Shown here in pieces: positions 16,953 through 26,155 of a DNA stretch of 64,000 bases. The notes under the pieces are model-generated. The model had not been told where the DNA came from. It worked only from the letters and a program-made list of their open reading frames with translations, and did no database searches. Origin of the DNA: Marinobacter salicampi. Its GTDB lineage: Bacteria; Pseudomonadota; Gammaproteobacteria; Pseudomonadales; Oleiphilaceae. Position 1 is the first letter of the stretch. Each line of letters opens with the position of its first letter. A program made the position numbers and the translations under genes. The stretch covers positions 248,001 to 312,000 of the forward strand of contig NZ_JAAMPF010000036.1 in the NCBI RefSeq assembly GCF_011074795.1. Reading direction: 5' to 3'.

Positions 16953-18329
16953 CTAATTATAAAATTCGTAGCTATCCTCTCCCCGACGTTTAACCCGATA
17001 CATAGCCACATCCGCACACTCAACGAGCGCATCGGCGGTCTCACCTGCATCCGGAAAGAGGGCAATACCGATGCTGATGCCTAGAGAAATTGAGACCTCA
17101 GGGCTTCCAATAACAAATGGCTCCTTGAGGGTCTGTATCAGTTTATCGCCGATCGCTTTGGCGCTCTCGGCGGTCGCGGTTGCTGGTAATAACAGCGTGA
17201 ATTCGTCGCCGCCAAAACGCGAGAGAGTGTCGCCTTCACGAAGACAGGCCTTCAAGCGAAACGTCACGCTCTGTAGAAGCTGGTCACCGACCCGGTGGCC
17301 ATACCTGTCGTTAACGGTCTTGAAACGGTTCAAGTCCAGAAACATGACAGCAAGCTTTTGGTTGCTCCGTCTGGCGTGAGCGATGCTGAGGATCAGCCGG
17401 TCTTTGAACAAAGTCCGGTTGGGCAGCCCAGTCAGCGCGTCGTGGGAGGCTCGATAACTGACCTCTACCTCCGCCCTTTTACGTTCGGTGATATCCCGTG
17501 CAATACCCACAAACTCAACCTCACCGGGCATCGGTATAAGCTCGATAGGACCCGATATCGGCTCCACGGTGAACGGATGGACGGCGACCTCGTAATCGCG
17601 GTTGGCTCTTTCACTACCGCGGGTTTTCAGACGCAACTCCTGTATGAACGGTGCCGGAGGGGAGCTGTCGTGCCAATGATTTACCGAAGCCTTGAGTGCG
17701 TCGCGCTCATCCATCAGGTAGCGAAAGTCTTGCCCGATTAAATCCTCCCGCCTATAGCCAAGGAGCTCTTCGATCCTATAAGTCAGGAAAAGGAAGCGCC
17801 CATGCCGATCCAGCATGAAAGCAAGGTCCGGCAACGTCTCCATTGCACGTCGATAAAAATCCTCAGACGACGTCAGGTAAAGCTGCTCTGCAGCTCGGGC
17901 TCGCGCATATCCATGATGCTGCAACGCCTGACGAATGGTTGTAATCAGATGGTCCACGTCATACGGTTTTCTGATGTAGTCAAAAGCGCCCTGGCGCAGT
18001 GCCTGCCGGACTGTTTTAAAAGCAGACTTTCCACTAATGACCACTACCGGCACTTCAGGATTTGCGTCACGGAGCCAGGACAGCACCTGCAGGCCACTCA
18101 TCCCAGGCATAACTATATCCAGCACCACAAGATCGTAATATCTGGCCTGAGTCTTGTAACAAGCCTCCAGACCATCCTGCACCGTATCTACCTGGAAGCC
18201 CTTATCTTCCAATAGAGGTGAAAGGCTAGCCAGCATTCCAGGATCATCATCCACGATCAGCAAGTGAGCTTGGTGACCGTGTGTACTCTTTCTATTGTCT
18301 AGACCGAATGCTTCCGTCATAGAGTCCAA
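16953..18329 (-). CDS. Response regulator with PAS and GGDEF domains (diguanylate cyclase)
   Basis: The 458-residue protein has an N-terminal receiver domain (residues 23-140; DDD acidic pocket, phospho-acceptor Asp in LVVLDIVMPG, Lys in IRKPYD), a PAS domain (about 155-290) ending in ARDITERKRAE, and a GGDEF domain with intact RFGGDEF near residue 372. It probably synthesises c-di-GMP when phosphorylated. The cognate kinase is not adjacent. It converges with the phosphodiesterase gene to its left. Confidence 0.88.
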   Translation of the reverse strand: MDSMTEAFGLDNRKSTHGHQAHLLIVDDDPGMLASLSPLLEDKGFQVDTVQDGLEACYKTQARYYDLVVLDIVMPGMSGLQVLSWLRDANPEVPVVVISGKSAFKTVRQALRQGAFDYIRKPYDVDHLITTIRQALQHHGYARARAAEQLYLTSSEDFYRRAMETLPDLAFMLDRHGRFLFLTYRIEELLGYRREDLIGQDFRYLMDERDALKASVNHWHDSSPPAPFIQELRLKTRGSERANRDYEVAVHPFTVEPISGPIELIPMPGEVEFVGIARDITERKRAEVEVSYRASHDALTGLPNRTLFKDRLILSIAHARRSNQKLAVMFLDLNRFKTVNDRYGHRVGDQLLQSVTFRLKACLREGDTLSRFGGDEFTLLLPATATAESAKAIGDKLIQTLKEPFVIGSPEVSISLGISIGIALFPDAGETADALVECADVAMYRVKRRGEDSYEFYN

Positions 18330-19103
18330 GCTCCAAACGTCATCTTGCGTAAGAGAAGTATTGTTTCGGATCTAATTACAGAACTTCTCCAGATGTAGAC
18401 GTTCATGCTAACTGGACATCTGTATTTGAGGCGACTTTCAGCGTCATTCCCCGGCGAAATTCGTTAACCCTATGAGACAGCGACAATTGTAGCCTTTGGC
18501 AGACACTGTGCAATTTGGAAGTTCGTTCGCGCAAGCTTAATCACGCTTGGAGCGTCTCACTTAACGCCGCTGCTGAGGCACTCGCGGCAGGAGAGCTGCA
18601 TCAAGCCACAGTTGATACTCTGGCGCAACTTGTCATTGTCGGCGGCGGTTCTCTGCTGTCGAAGGTCTGCTTCGACAGCGTGGGGAAGCACCCAACCTCC
18701 GCAAGCCTTACCTGAAGTGAGTGAGTTTTTCCGAATACCAAAGCCTTCAGCTCGCAGAACGACCTCATTTGGCAAACGCACGGACATTGCTTCACCTCAT
18801 CCCGCCCAGGAAGGCCGTAAGTCTCAACTAAGCCAGCAGCTTAAAACAACAATGAGCCTATACAAATCGGCAGCGTTGCGGAAGAATCTCTGATTACTAT
18901 GGTAGAGCTTGAGCCTGAGTAAGAGACTGAAAAATAGGGCTTTTTAATTAATAGACGGTAATTGGCGAAGTGTCGAGGTCGTTGCTACGTTGGAACTGTC
19001 GGGTACAAGGAAGCGTAGCCTGGAAGAAGTTTAGGTTCTGTCCAAGGAAGGGGGCGGCTCGGCACTAAACGTCATTTTGACGAACGAGAAAAGGAGAGCT
19101 CAT
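18330..19103. other. Gap without a supported gene
   Basis: The 774 bases contain only short open frames on both strands (for example 18515-18715, TTG start, 66 codons) with no family resemblance I recognise. The region separates the response-regulator gene from the KGG-repeat gene and probably holds both promoters. No hairpin or repeat stands out. Confidence 0.4.
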
Positions 19104-19475
19104 ATGGCTAATGACCGGACTGACAATCGCGGATTTGCCTCAATGGACAAGGACAAGCAGGAAGAGATAGCTCGAAAAGGCGGAAAAGCAGCTCATGATA
19201 GTGGCAACGCCCACGAGTTTGATTCCGAGGAAGCGCGGAAGGCCGGTAAAGCCGCTCACGAGAGTGGAAATGCGCACGAGTTCGACTCCAAAGAGGCTAG
19301 CAAAGCAGGGAAGGCTGCTCATGAGAGTGGCAATGCCCACGAGTTCAACTCAGAAGAGGCTCGCAAAGCCGGTAAGGCTGCCCATGAAAGCGGCAACGCC
19401 CACGAGTTTGACTCGGAAGAGGCCCGTAAGGCTGGCAAGAAAGGCGGACAGAATAGCCACAGTGGTGGCCGTTAA
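19104..19475 (+). CDS. KGG-repeat stress-induced protein (GsiB/Con-10 type)
   Basis: The 123-residue, highly hydrophilic protein starts at ATG 19104 after AAAAGGAGAG. It is built from four 21-residue repeats of the form GKAAHESGNAHEFDSEEARK and ends with GKKGGQNSHSGG. KGG motifs are typical of glucose-starvation and desiccation proteins (GsiB, Con-10, YciG). These are small disordered proteins induced by general stress, with no known catalytic function. Here each repeat carries an extra SGNAHEFDS insert between KGG/AGK units. It has no operon partner. Confidence 0.85.
   Translation: MANDRTDNRGFASMDKDKQEEIARKGGKAAHDSGNAHEFDSEEARKAGKAAHESGNAHEFDSKEASKAGKAAHESGNAHEFNSEEARKAGKAAHESGNAHEFDSEEARKAGKKGGQNSHSGGR
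19182..19433 (+). repeat. Four tandem 63-base repeats inside the KGG gene
   Basis: The repeats encode GKAAH(D/E)SGNAHEF plus a variable (D/N)S(E/K)EA(R/S)KA tail. Synonymous differences between copies show an old, partly diverged duplication. Copy number may vary between strains. Confidence 0.85.
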
Positions 19476-19624
19476 CGCCTGACCGTCAGGCTGACCTACA
19501 CCCATCCGGGTCAGTCAGAGATGCGATGCGGAGCTCAATTCCAATCGGCTTCGCGTCGTATTTTATATCACGTCTTTGATCCCTTACCGTTACGGGACTT
19601 TTGGTTCAGACGCTCCAATAACTC

Positions 19625-20404
19625 ATGGATGAAGTTATGGATAGGCACCAGCAAGACCCTTTGACACCCGCGCATGATCTACCGATAACAGCACCCCGTT
19701 CACGTCACCTCGTCTTGCCCGCTCTGTTTCTACTGCTTTGTTTTGGCCTGCTTCAGGGCTGCCGCTACCCGCAGGATGTTGAGGGCACGCTCGACACGGT
19801 CCGTGGGGGCGTGCTCGACGTCGGTGTAACAGAAAATCCGCCCTGGGTTATCCGATCTGGTGATAATGCGCAAGGGCTTGAGCCTGAGATCGTTCGTAGC
19901 CTTGCGGACCAGCTCAATGCCGACGTGCGATGGCATTGGGGGTCAGAGAGCCAGCTTTTGCGGGCACTGAAGCGATTCCAGCTCGACCTTGTGATTGGGG
20001 GTATTGCCAAGAACAAATGGATCAGTATGGCCGCGGCTCCCACCAAACCCTATGTAAAGGTCAGGTCTACCGTGGGTTTTCCCGAGGGGCAGGCTGTGCC
20101 TGAATCGCTTGACGGTATGACCGTCGGGGTGAGCGCCGTCAACCACCTGGCGAAAGCGCTTTCGGATCAGGGCGCTGTCCCTGAGATACGTGATGAGCCT
20201 CAGCAACCGAACGGCGCTTTCGCGGGGCCTGGTTGGTGGCTAAGGGCTCATGGCTATGAGCCCGGTCCCTTCAAGCTGACGACAGATAAGCATGTGATGC
20301 TCTTACCCAAGGGTGAAAACGCCTGGATGATGGCGGTCGAAGAGCATCTGAACAGCCTCTCCGGCCTTGAGCGGCGTCTGCAACAACTGGAGGCGGAGCT
20401 ATGA
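19625..20404 (+). CDS. Solute-binding lipoprotein (SBP family 3 type)
   Basis: The 259-residue protein has an N-terminal hydrophobic segment ending in a lipobox (LLQGC, Cys near residue 46), then GVLDVGVTENPPWVIRSGD, EPEIVRSLADQLNADVRW and LDLVIGGIAKN, the pattern of family 3 periplasmic binding proteins. A shorter start at 19637 is possible. No ABC permease or ATPase is present. Its stop overlaps the start of a CDF transporter (ATGA), so it may sense or present a ligand for that operon rather than feed an ABC importer. Confidence 0.75.
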   Translation: MDEVMDRHQQDPLTPAHDLPITAPRSRHLVLPALFLLLCFGLLQGCRYPQDVEGTLDTVRGGVLDVGVTENPPWVIRSGDNAQGLEPEIVRSLADQLNADVRWHWGSESQLLRALKRFQLDLVIGGIAKNKWISMAAAPTKPYVKVRSTVGFPEGQAVPESLDGMTVGVSAVNHLAKALSDQGAVPEIRDEPQQPNGAFAGPGWWLRAHGYEPGPFKLTTDKHVMLLPKGENAWMMAVEEHLNSLSGLERRLQQLEAEL

Positions 20405-21369
20405 AAGTAAGAGCACCGTACGCCCTTCCTTCAGAGAAGGAGTCGGACCTGGGCTACCTCATCCGCCTGGAGTGGTGGAACCTGGGGTTCCGACTCTCCA
20501 TTGTGTTCGTGCTATTCCTTGTGCTCGGAGGCAGCCAGGCCATGAAGGCCGCCTGGTTTGAAGACATCCTCTCCCTGCTGCCACCGATCGCTTTCCTTAT
20601 TGCAATGAAGGTCCGAAAGCGCGCTCCTGATAGCGAGTTTCCCTACGGCTATCAGCGTGTAACCGTTATCGCCTTCCTGTGCTCGGCTGTCGCTCTGGCA
20701 CTGCTCGGGGGCTACCTGCTGGTTGACTCCGGGATAAAGCTCATCAAAGCGGAGCATCCGACTATAGGTTCGATTGAGCTTTTCGGGTACACCTTCTGGA
20801 TGGGCTGGCTGATGGTGGCCGCGCTGACCTACAGCATTATTCCGCCCGTTATTATTGGCCATTTGCAGCAGCCAGCCGCCAAGAAGGTCCATGAAAAAAC
20901 CGTCTTCGTTGATGCCAAGATGAGCAAGGCCGACTGGATGACAGGCGCGGCAGGTATTGTCGGCATATTGGGTGTGGGGCTGGGTTTCTGGTGGGCGGAC
21001 GCCGCTGCAGGCGCGGTCATCGGGCTCGATGTTGCCAAAGATGGGGTGCGTAATGTGAGAGAAGCGGTAGGTGATCTACTGGATCGACGCCCGCGTTTCA
21101 CGTCCAAAAGTGAACCCGAGCAACTGGAAGATAACCTGGAAGAAAAACTGCGCGCTATGGCCTGGGTGTCAGAGGCTGCTGTACGGCTTCGGGAAGAAGG
21201 CCATGTCTTCAGTGGCGAAGCGTTTGTCGTGCCGAAGGGTGAGGAAGACCTGCCGAGACTGTTACGGCAGACCATGGATTCCCTTACCGAATCGGATTGG
21301 CGGATTTATGAGGTAGTTGTCGTCATCGTACCGGAGATTTCACGTGGTGCTGCCGAGACAGAACGGTAA
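20401..21369 (+). CDS. Divergent cation diffusion facilitator (CDF) family transporter
   Basis: The 322-residue protein has about five to six membrane segments and a cytoplasmic C-terminal domain. ADAAAGAVIGLDVAKDGVRN matches the last helix of CDF proteins. The usual HxxxD/DxxxD metal site is altered: helix 2 reads FEDILSLL and the helix 5 region reads AKMSKADWMTG, so several canonical ligands are missing. The substrate may therefore not be Zn, Mn or Fe. It is coupled to the upstream lipoprotein and lies 32 bases before an antiporter gene. Confidence 0.75.
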   Translation: MKVRAPYALPSEKESDLGYLIRLEWWNLGFRLSIVFVLFLVLGGSQAMKAAWFEDILSLLPPIAFLIAMKVRKRAPDSEFPYGYQRVTVIAFLCSAVALALLGGYLLVDSGIKLIKAEHPTIGSIELFGYTFWMGWLMVAALTYSIIPPVIIGHLQQPAAKKVHEKTVFVDAKMSKADWMTGAAGIVGILGVGLGFWWADAAAGAVIGLDVAKDGVRNVREAVGDLLDRRPRFTSKSEPEQLEDNLEEKLRAMAWVSEAAVRLREEGHVFSGEAFVVPKGEEDLPRLLRQTMDSLTESDWRIYEVVVVIVPEISRGAAETER

Positions 21370-21401
21370 CAGCACTCTGTGATCAGAGCCTGGGGGGCAG
21401 G

Positions 21402-22442
21402 ATGCCTATTTTCAGTCCCGATGAGTGGTCATTGCTGCAGAGTATTGGTGTGTTTGCTGCCTGCGCCATCACAATCGCAGTGGTGGGAACACGCCTGACG
21501 CGGGTGGTGGACCAGCTCGCTGACAAGACCGGGCTGGGCGAGGCCATAGCCGGCGCCGTTCTTTTAGGCGCCGCCACATCCCTTTCAGGGATCGTTCTCT
21601 CGGTCACCGCCGCCTGGAAAGGGAACCCCGAGCTGGCCATCAGCAATGCCCTTGGGGGAATTGCCGTGCAGACGCTGTTCCTGGCGGTAGCGGATCTTTT
21701 TTACAGAAGAGCCAACCTTGAACACGCCGCCGCCTCCGCACCAAACCTGCTGCAGAATGCCCTGCTTATTTCTCTGCTCGCACTCATCCTTCTGGCGCCG
21801 TCCCTCCCCGAGTTCACTGTCTGGGGTGTTAGCCCGGTCACGCCTGTGCTCTTCGGGCTCTATATCTACGGGATCTTCCTGGTAAAGGGTGCGCGGCAAA
21901 CACCGATGTGGACACCCTCTATCACAGACGAGACCCGCAGCGATGTTCCAGAGGACGACGGTGACACTCCTGCCCTGCCGAGGCTTGTGATTGAGTTTGT
22001 AGTACTGATGGCCGTTATGGGGCTGGCCGGCTGGACCCTGGAGCCTGCTGCGACCAACATTGCCGCTCAGACCGGCCTGGGGCAAACCGCGGTCGGCGTA
22101 TTGTTGACTGCTACCAGCACCTCCCTGCCCGAACTGGTGACATCGGTCGCGGCCGTTCGACGGGGCGCTCTGACCCTGGCCGTTGGCGGCATTATCGGTG
22201 GTAATGCATTTGATACGCTTTTTACGGCCGCGTCTGACATCGCCTATCGCGAGGGCTCTATCTACCACGCGGTATCCGAGGCGACCATTATATGGATCAC
22301 CCTGTCATTGTTAATGACCAGCACCCTGATGATGGGACTGATCCGGCGCCAGGAGCAGGGAGTCGCCCGGATCGGCACGGAAAGTGCCGCAGTTATTGTG
22401 CTGTATGGGCTTGGTGTTGCGCTGGTGCTGGTCCGTACGTGA
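21402..22442 (+). CDS. Sodium/calcium exchanger family antiporter (YrbG-like)
   Basis: The 346-residue membrane protein has two inverted halves with the alpha-repeats of the CaCA family: GAVLLGAATSLSGIVLS in the first half and LLTATSTSLPELVTSVAAVR plus GGIIGGNAFDTLF in the second. These carry the conserved acidic residue in the second repeat. In the first repeat the usual Glu (TSLPE) is replaced by TSLSG, so ion coupling may be unusual. It is the last gene of the lipoprotein-CDF-antiporter operon. Confidence 0.82.
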   Translation: MPIFSPDEWSLLQSIGVFAACAITIAVVGTRLTRVVDQLADKTGLGEAIAGAVLLGAATSLSGIVLSVTAAWKGNPELAISNALGGIAVQTLFLAVADLFYRRANLEHAAASAPNLLQNALLISLLALILLAPSLPEFTVWGVSPVTPVLFGLYIYGIFLVKGARQTPMWTPSITDETRSDVPEDDGDTPALPRLVIEFVVLMAVMGLAGWTLEPAATNIAAQTGLGQTAVGVLLTATSTSLPELVTSVAAVRRGALTLAVGGIIGGNAFDTLFTAASDIAYREGSIYHAVSEATIIWITLSLLMTSTLMMGLIRRQEQGVARIGTESAAVIVLYGLGVALVLVRT

Positions 22443-22639
22443 AATTCAGTTTATTACACAGTCGCAGCCAAAGCAGACATAAGCCCCACGCCTGCAGGCT
22501 CCCGACGAACCGAGCTAGGCCGTGTCGAAGACGAGACCGTGGAAACTGACGACGACTTCGGGTTCAGGGTACAGGACTGGATGGCGCAGCCATCAAACAG
22601 AAACGGTCACACTATCGAAATGCGCTTTTTCCCGCCGCC

Positions 22640-22810
22640 GGGCATTTGCTCAGCCCCAATTTCATGCCACGTCTTCAACTGCGTGAGATGAACGGAACAC
22701 GTCCGCCCCAGAGAGAGTTTTTTGACGACTCCGCCAACTTTGTCGGAGCCGTAAATCCGGCGTCCTCTTCGAGCTGGCTGGATGGGTGGACAGACTTTCC
22801 TGAATCCTAG
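22640..22810 (+). pseudogene. C-terminal fragment of an unidentified secreted protein
   Basis: One frame reads FFDDSANFVGAVNPASSSSW and then LDGWTDFPES before a TAG at 22808. The 'FVGAV...W..GWT' ending resembles the C-terminal tails of several secreted hypothetical proteins. No start codon or intact upstream part is present, so this is probably a decayed 3' end. The match is from memory and tentative. Confidence 0.35.
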
Positions 22811-22914
22811 GAGCAACGCCCTAAGAACGTTGGAGAGCGCATTCTTGACCTGCTCCGCTCTAGCTTTGCCGTTTTCAGGTTAGTAATGTTCGTAACAGCA
22901 GAGAAACAATGGGC

Positions 22915-23068
22915 AAAAGATGGATTCTCTGTCGAACAAGCACGAGGCCGTGCGGGGGGGCAGGAGCAAGGGACCCCGATGGCACAACGCACGGCCTGTC
23001 TTCTCGTCGGGTTATCCCGCGCTTCGTTTGACTGTCGCTCCTGTTGCTCGGGGACAGCGCGGTGAGTT
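22915..23068 (+). pseudogene. IS3-family transposase OrfB N-terminal remnant
   Basis: The segment aligns base by base, with small gaps, to the reverse complement of 63105-63240 in the IS3 copy at the right end of this window. In that copy the frame reads VENKREAVRAMQEQ and ACFLVGLSRASFH. Here the same codons are broken by several indels. It is a scar of the same IS type in the opposite orientation. Confidence 0.8.
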
Positions 23069-23117
23069 TCTTTCGGAACTGGGCCGCTTCACTTCCCCGA
23101 CTGAGTGGTGTTACCGC

Positions 23118-23435
23118 CTAAACCGCATAGCGAGTCTGCAAGAGGTCTGAAAACGCAACCAACAGCGAACGGTCTGAAGGCTTCATCCGGAGAAAATTGG
23201 TGTTCAGGGAGGTCTGGATCTCGTCTGAGTGTCGGTTCTCGGCGAGCTGGAAGAGCTCGGTGAGCGATACATCAAGGCTGTCCGCCAGCCGATACAGGAG
23301 ATCCATGCTGGGGTTGGAGGTATTCCGCTCTATGCGGGACAGGTTGCCCTCATATGAGTTTGCCAGTCTTGCCAGCTCAACGAGGGTGAGCCTTTTCGCT
23401 TTACGGAAGCATTTGAGCGCTTCGCCTAATGTCAT
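23118..23435 (-). CDS. XRE-family transcriptional regulator
   Basis: The 105-residue protein has an N-terminal helix-turn-helix (residues 4-60: GEALKCFRKAKRLTLVELAR, then SYEGNLSRIERN and NPSMDLLYRLADSLDVSL) and a short C-terminal tail. It resembles small Cro/CI-type regulators. A perfect palindrome lies 74-100 bases upstream of its start and could be its autoregulatory site. Target genes are unknown; the GGDEF/EAL gene upstream lies on the same strand. Confidence 0.82.
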   Translation of the reverse strand: MTLGEALKCFRKAKRLTLVELARLANSYEGNLSRIERNTSNPSMDLLYRLADSLDVSLTELFQLAENRHSDEIQTSLNTNFLRMKPSDRSLLVAFSDLLQTRYAV

Positions 23436-23508
23436 CTAAAAACCACTCTCTTGGTAGAAGCGCAGTATCGTCCGAAAAGACCTCGGGATATCTGCGTTAA
23501 ATATGCAC

Positions 23509-23535
23509 ATAGCATACCTATTATAGGTATGCTAT
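23509..23535. promoter_or_regulatory. Perfect 12-bp palindrome upstream of the XRE gene
   Basis: ATAGCATACCTA and TAGGTATGCTAT flank a three-base centre (TTA). The site lies between the end of the GGDEF/EAL gene (23594) and the XRE gene start (23435). It is AT-rich and lacks a T-run, which fits an operator better than a terminator. Binding by the XRE protein is inference. Confidence 0.55.
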
Positions 23536-23593
23536 TCGAGCATTAATTGAGCAGCTATTGTGCTTAATTTGACAAAAGCCCAGGGTCAAGGGC

Positions 23594-25702
23594 TTATGGG
23601 CCTTCCTGCCTCAGAAGCTGTTCGAAGGCGTCCTGGGGTAGCGGTGTGGAAAATAGATAGCCTTGGGCGTAGTCGCAGCCGGCACATTCAAGGAAGTGCA
23701 ATTGCTCTTCCTTTTCGACGCCTTCAGCAACCACTTCAATGTTCAGGGCGTGGGCCATCGTTATGATCGCCTCCAGTATACGGTCCGCTTCGCTATCTGA
23801 TCCGACATTCTTGACCAGTTCTTTGTCCACCTTGATGCTATTCACCCCGAACACATGAAGAGCAACGAGGGAGAAAGGCTCGATACCGAAATCGCCGATC
23901 GCCAAGCGCAGTCGCAAACCTTCCAGTTTAAAACTCTTGACCGGGTTGAAGCCTGACGCACGGACGCTGGCCAGGGAGCCAGGGGAAAGTTCCATGGTAA
24001 TCTGTCCCTTGCCAAGGTTGCTCTCCGTCAGTCGCGTTCGCCATTGTTCCACAAGGGTCCGGGTGAAAAAGGAGGACGGTGATTCGTTGATGTTTATCGG
24101 AAAGGGATCTTTGTTATCGCTGCCCCACCGAATCGAGCAGGTTACTGCCTGCTCCAGTACGTAATTGTTGATACTGTCCGCCATGCCGCTCTGCTCGGCG
24201 ATGTGAAGAAACGCGGCAGGCCCCAACAGGCCCCTGTCAGGGTGATTCCATCGGAGCAGGGCTTCTGCCCTGCAAATGGCTCCGGTACGGATGTCGATTA
24301 TAGGCTGGTAGTACACCTCCAGCTGATTCGCATAGAAGGCATCATTCAGCTCCCTGTTCAGCCGCATATGCTCTGATTCGCTGCGGGTCATCGAAGGTTG
24401 GTAGTGCTGGAACTGATGGCCTCCGCGCTGCTTGGCGGCGTACATGGCCTGGTCGGCGTTGTGCAGCAGCTGCTCTACACCAAAGCCATCTTCCGGAAAC
24501 ATCGTCAGGCCTATGCTGCCCGAGATATGGACGCGGTGGGAGTCAATATCAAAAGCCTGTTCAAGACTGGCGAGCAGTCCTTTGGCAGCTCTCAGCGCAT
24601 CTTTCTTGCAGGTGTCTTTCAGGATCACGGTGAATTCGTCTCCACCGAGACGGGCCACCGTATCCATTGCCCGAACGTTGGCACTTATCCGCTCGCCCAC
24701 CTGCGCCAATAGGCGGTCGCCGGTTTTGTGACCGAGACGATCATTGGCTTGCTTGAAGAGGTCCAGGTCGATGAACAGCAGCGCAAGAGTGCTTCCTTTC
24801 CGCTCGGCCTCCAGCAGACTTTGTTCAAGGCGGTCGAGGAATAGCCGGCGGTTGGGAATACCAGTGAGCGCATCCAGATTGGCGCTTCTCCAAATCTGCT
24901 GCTCGACCAGTTTACGCTCAGTGATGTCTCGGGAGATCTTGGCGATGGCTTCAATCTGATGGCGGTCGTCATAAACCGGAGCGATCTGGCACTCAAAGTA
25001 ACGTTTACGGCCGGACGGTAACCGGCAATATAGCTCACGGCATTGACGGTTGCCAGTCGTGACGGCGGCGGAAATTATCTCGGAGAGCTCGGTAGCAAAG
25101 CCGAGGCCCAACTCACGCGGGGTCTTATCTTTGATGTCCTGTGCAGGCGTGCCGACCAGATCAGCCATGGCATTGTTAAGAAATAGCAGTCTGCCATCAG
25201 GTGCAAATATGGCCGAGGGATCGGGTGATACCTCCTGCATGGCTTCCAGCAGGCGCGTTTCACGCTCCTTACGGTCCGAGTAGCTCTGCACAGAGATGGT
25301 GATCAACTGATCGATGGCTTCGTTAAAGCGCACGAGCTCATCAATGTCTCTTGTGGTCAATCCCCGCTGTTCTGAGCCCCAGAGCCCGGTTACTGCTGCC
25401 CGTAGAGCGCGTAATTCCTGTACCACCTGCTGCAAAGAGACTCCCATTTCCATACGGCCAACGCCATGCTTTCCTGCGGCGGTGGTGTGGGCCTCCGCCT
25501 TACCGATGGCCTTACGCGCCGTTTCGTGGGTGGTCTGGGGTTTGAGAATGTCTTGTGCGACAAACTCCAGCATCTCCCGAGCATGGTCCCTGAGGGCGTT
25601 GGAGTCTTCACCTTTCAGCTCAGGAGCAATTTGCAGTGCGGCGTCTTCCCAGTTCTCAAGTAATTTCTCCATCTCCGTCTGGATAAATCGGGAAAGATTC
25701 AT
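23594..25702 (-). CDS. RsbRD_N-PAS-GGDEF-EAL protein with degenerate EAL domain
   Basis: The 702-residue protein has an N-terminal helical sensor region (1-145) resembling the RsbRD N-terminal fold, a PAS domain (150-275), a GGDEF domain with intact LGGDEF near residue 353, and a C-terminal EAL domain. The EAL motif itself is present (AEALLRW), but the usual NxS/ExT and DDFGTG motifs read NINESPSS, MELSPGS and AIGDFGIEPF, so phosphodiesterase activity is doubtful. It probably acts mainly as a diguanylate cyclase. A 38-codon relic of a paralogue sits at 56047-56163. Confidence 0.85.
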   Translation of the reverse strand: MNLSRFIQTEMEKLLENWEDAALQIAPELKGEDSNALRDHAREMLEFVAQDILKPQTTHETARKAIGKAEAHTTAAGKHGVGRMEMGVSLQQVVQELRALRAAVTGLWGSEQRGLTTRDIDELVRFNEAIDQLITISVQSYSDRKERETRLLEAMQEVSPDPSAIFAPDGRLLFLNNAMADLVGTPAQDIKDKTPRELGLGFATELSEIISAAVTTGNRQCRELYCRLPSGRKRYFECQIAPVYDDRHQIEAIAKISRDITERKLVEQQIWRSANLDALTGIPNRRLFLDRLEQSLLEAERKGSTLALLFIDLDLFKQANDRLGHKTGDRLLAQVGERISANVRAMDTVARLGGDEFTVILKDTCKKDALRAAKGLLASLEQAFDIDSHRVHISGSIGLTMFPEDGFGVEQLLHNADQAMYAAKQRGGHQFQHYQPSMTRSESEHMRLNRELNDAFYANQLEVYYQPIIDIRTGAICRAEALLRWNHPDRGLLGPAAFLHIAEQSGMADSINNYVLEQAVTCSIRWGSDNKDPFPININESPSSFFTRTLVEQWRTRLTESNLGKGQITMELSPGSLASVRASGFNPVKSFKLEGLRLRLAIGDFGIEPFSLVALHVFGVNSIKVDKELVKNVGSDSEADRILEAIITMAHALNIEVVAEGVEKEEQLHFLECAGCDYAQGYLFSTPLPQDAFEQLLRQEGP

Positions 25703-26155
25703 AGCCTATGAACTCCTCCTTGGTTGGCCAGGGGCCCGCCTGGCCCTTTCAGGATGGCCTAAAAAGATTACTGGGCTTGTACCTTGGAAGGCAATGGAAA
25801 CCGATATTTAAATAACTCATTAAATCGTGAGCCATAGAGCCAGGTGATGGGGCCACAGAAAACCAGTTTGAAAGGAACGGCTACCGACTATAGAAGCTTC
25901 AGGTTGGGTATTGTCCAGAGAAGCTTTCGTTTGTAGATGTTCTGTAAACTGTCAGATTGTCGTGAGTCTGACTCCTACAAATCTGAGTAAATGTTTTAGA
26001 TACGGATTCCACAAGAAAACGGCGAACATGCACAAAGCCTCTTTTAGAAGCCTAGACCTTCAGCACTCTGATCGCGGTATCTTCTGTAATTTGGGTATGT
26101 GTTATTCCACTTCATTTACATTGTGCTATTTCGAACACCACTGACGAGAAACTCC
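25703..26155. other. Gap without a supported gene
   Basis: The 453 bases between two diverging genes contain no open frame with family resemblance and no strong hairpin. They should hold the promoters of the GGDEF/EAL gene and the nitroreductase. Confidence 0.4.

Noticed and set aside
18515..18893. Short frames on both strands in the gap before the KGG gene
   Set aside because: No recognisable motif, weak start codons and no ribosome site; both strands are open only by chance.
19182..19433. Tandem repeats as CRISPR
   Set aside because: They are in-frame coding repeats with no spacers in a KGG protein.
22607..22816. Minus-strand frame of 69 codons
   Set aside because: No motif recognised; the plus-strand frame with the FVGAV...GWT ending looks more protein-like, though itself only a fragment.
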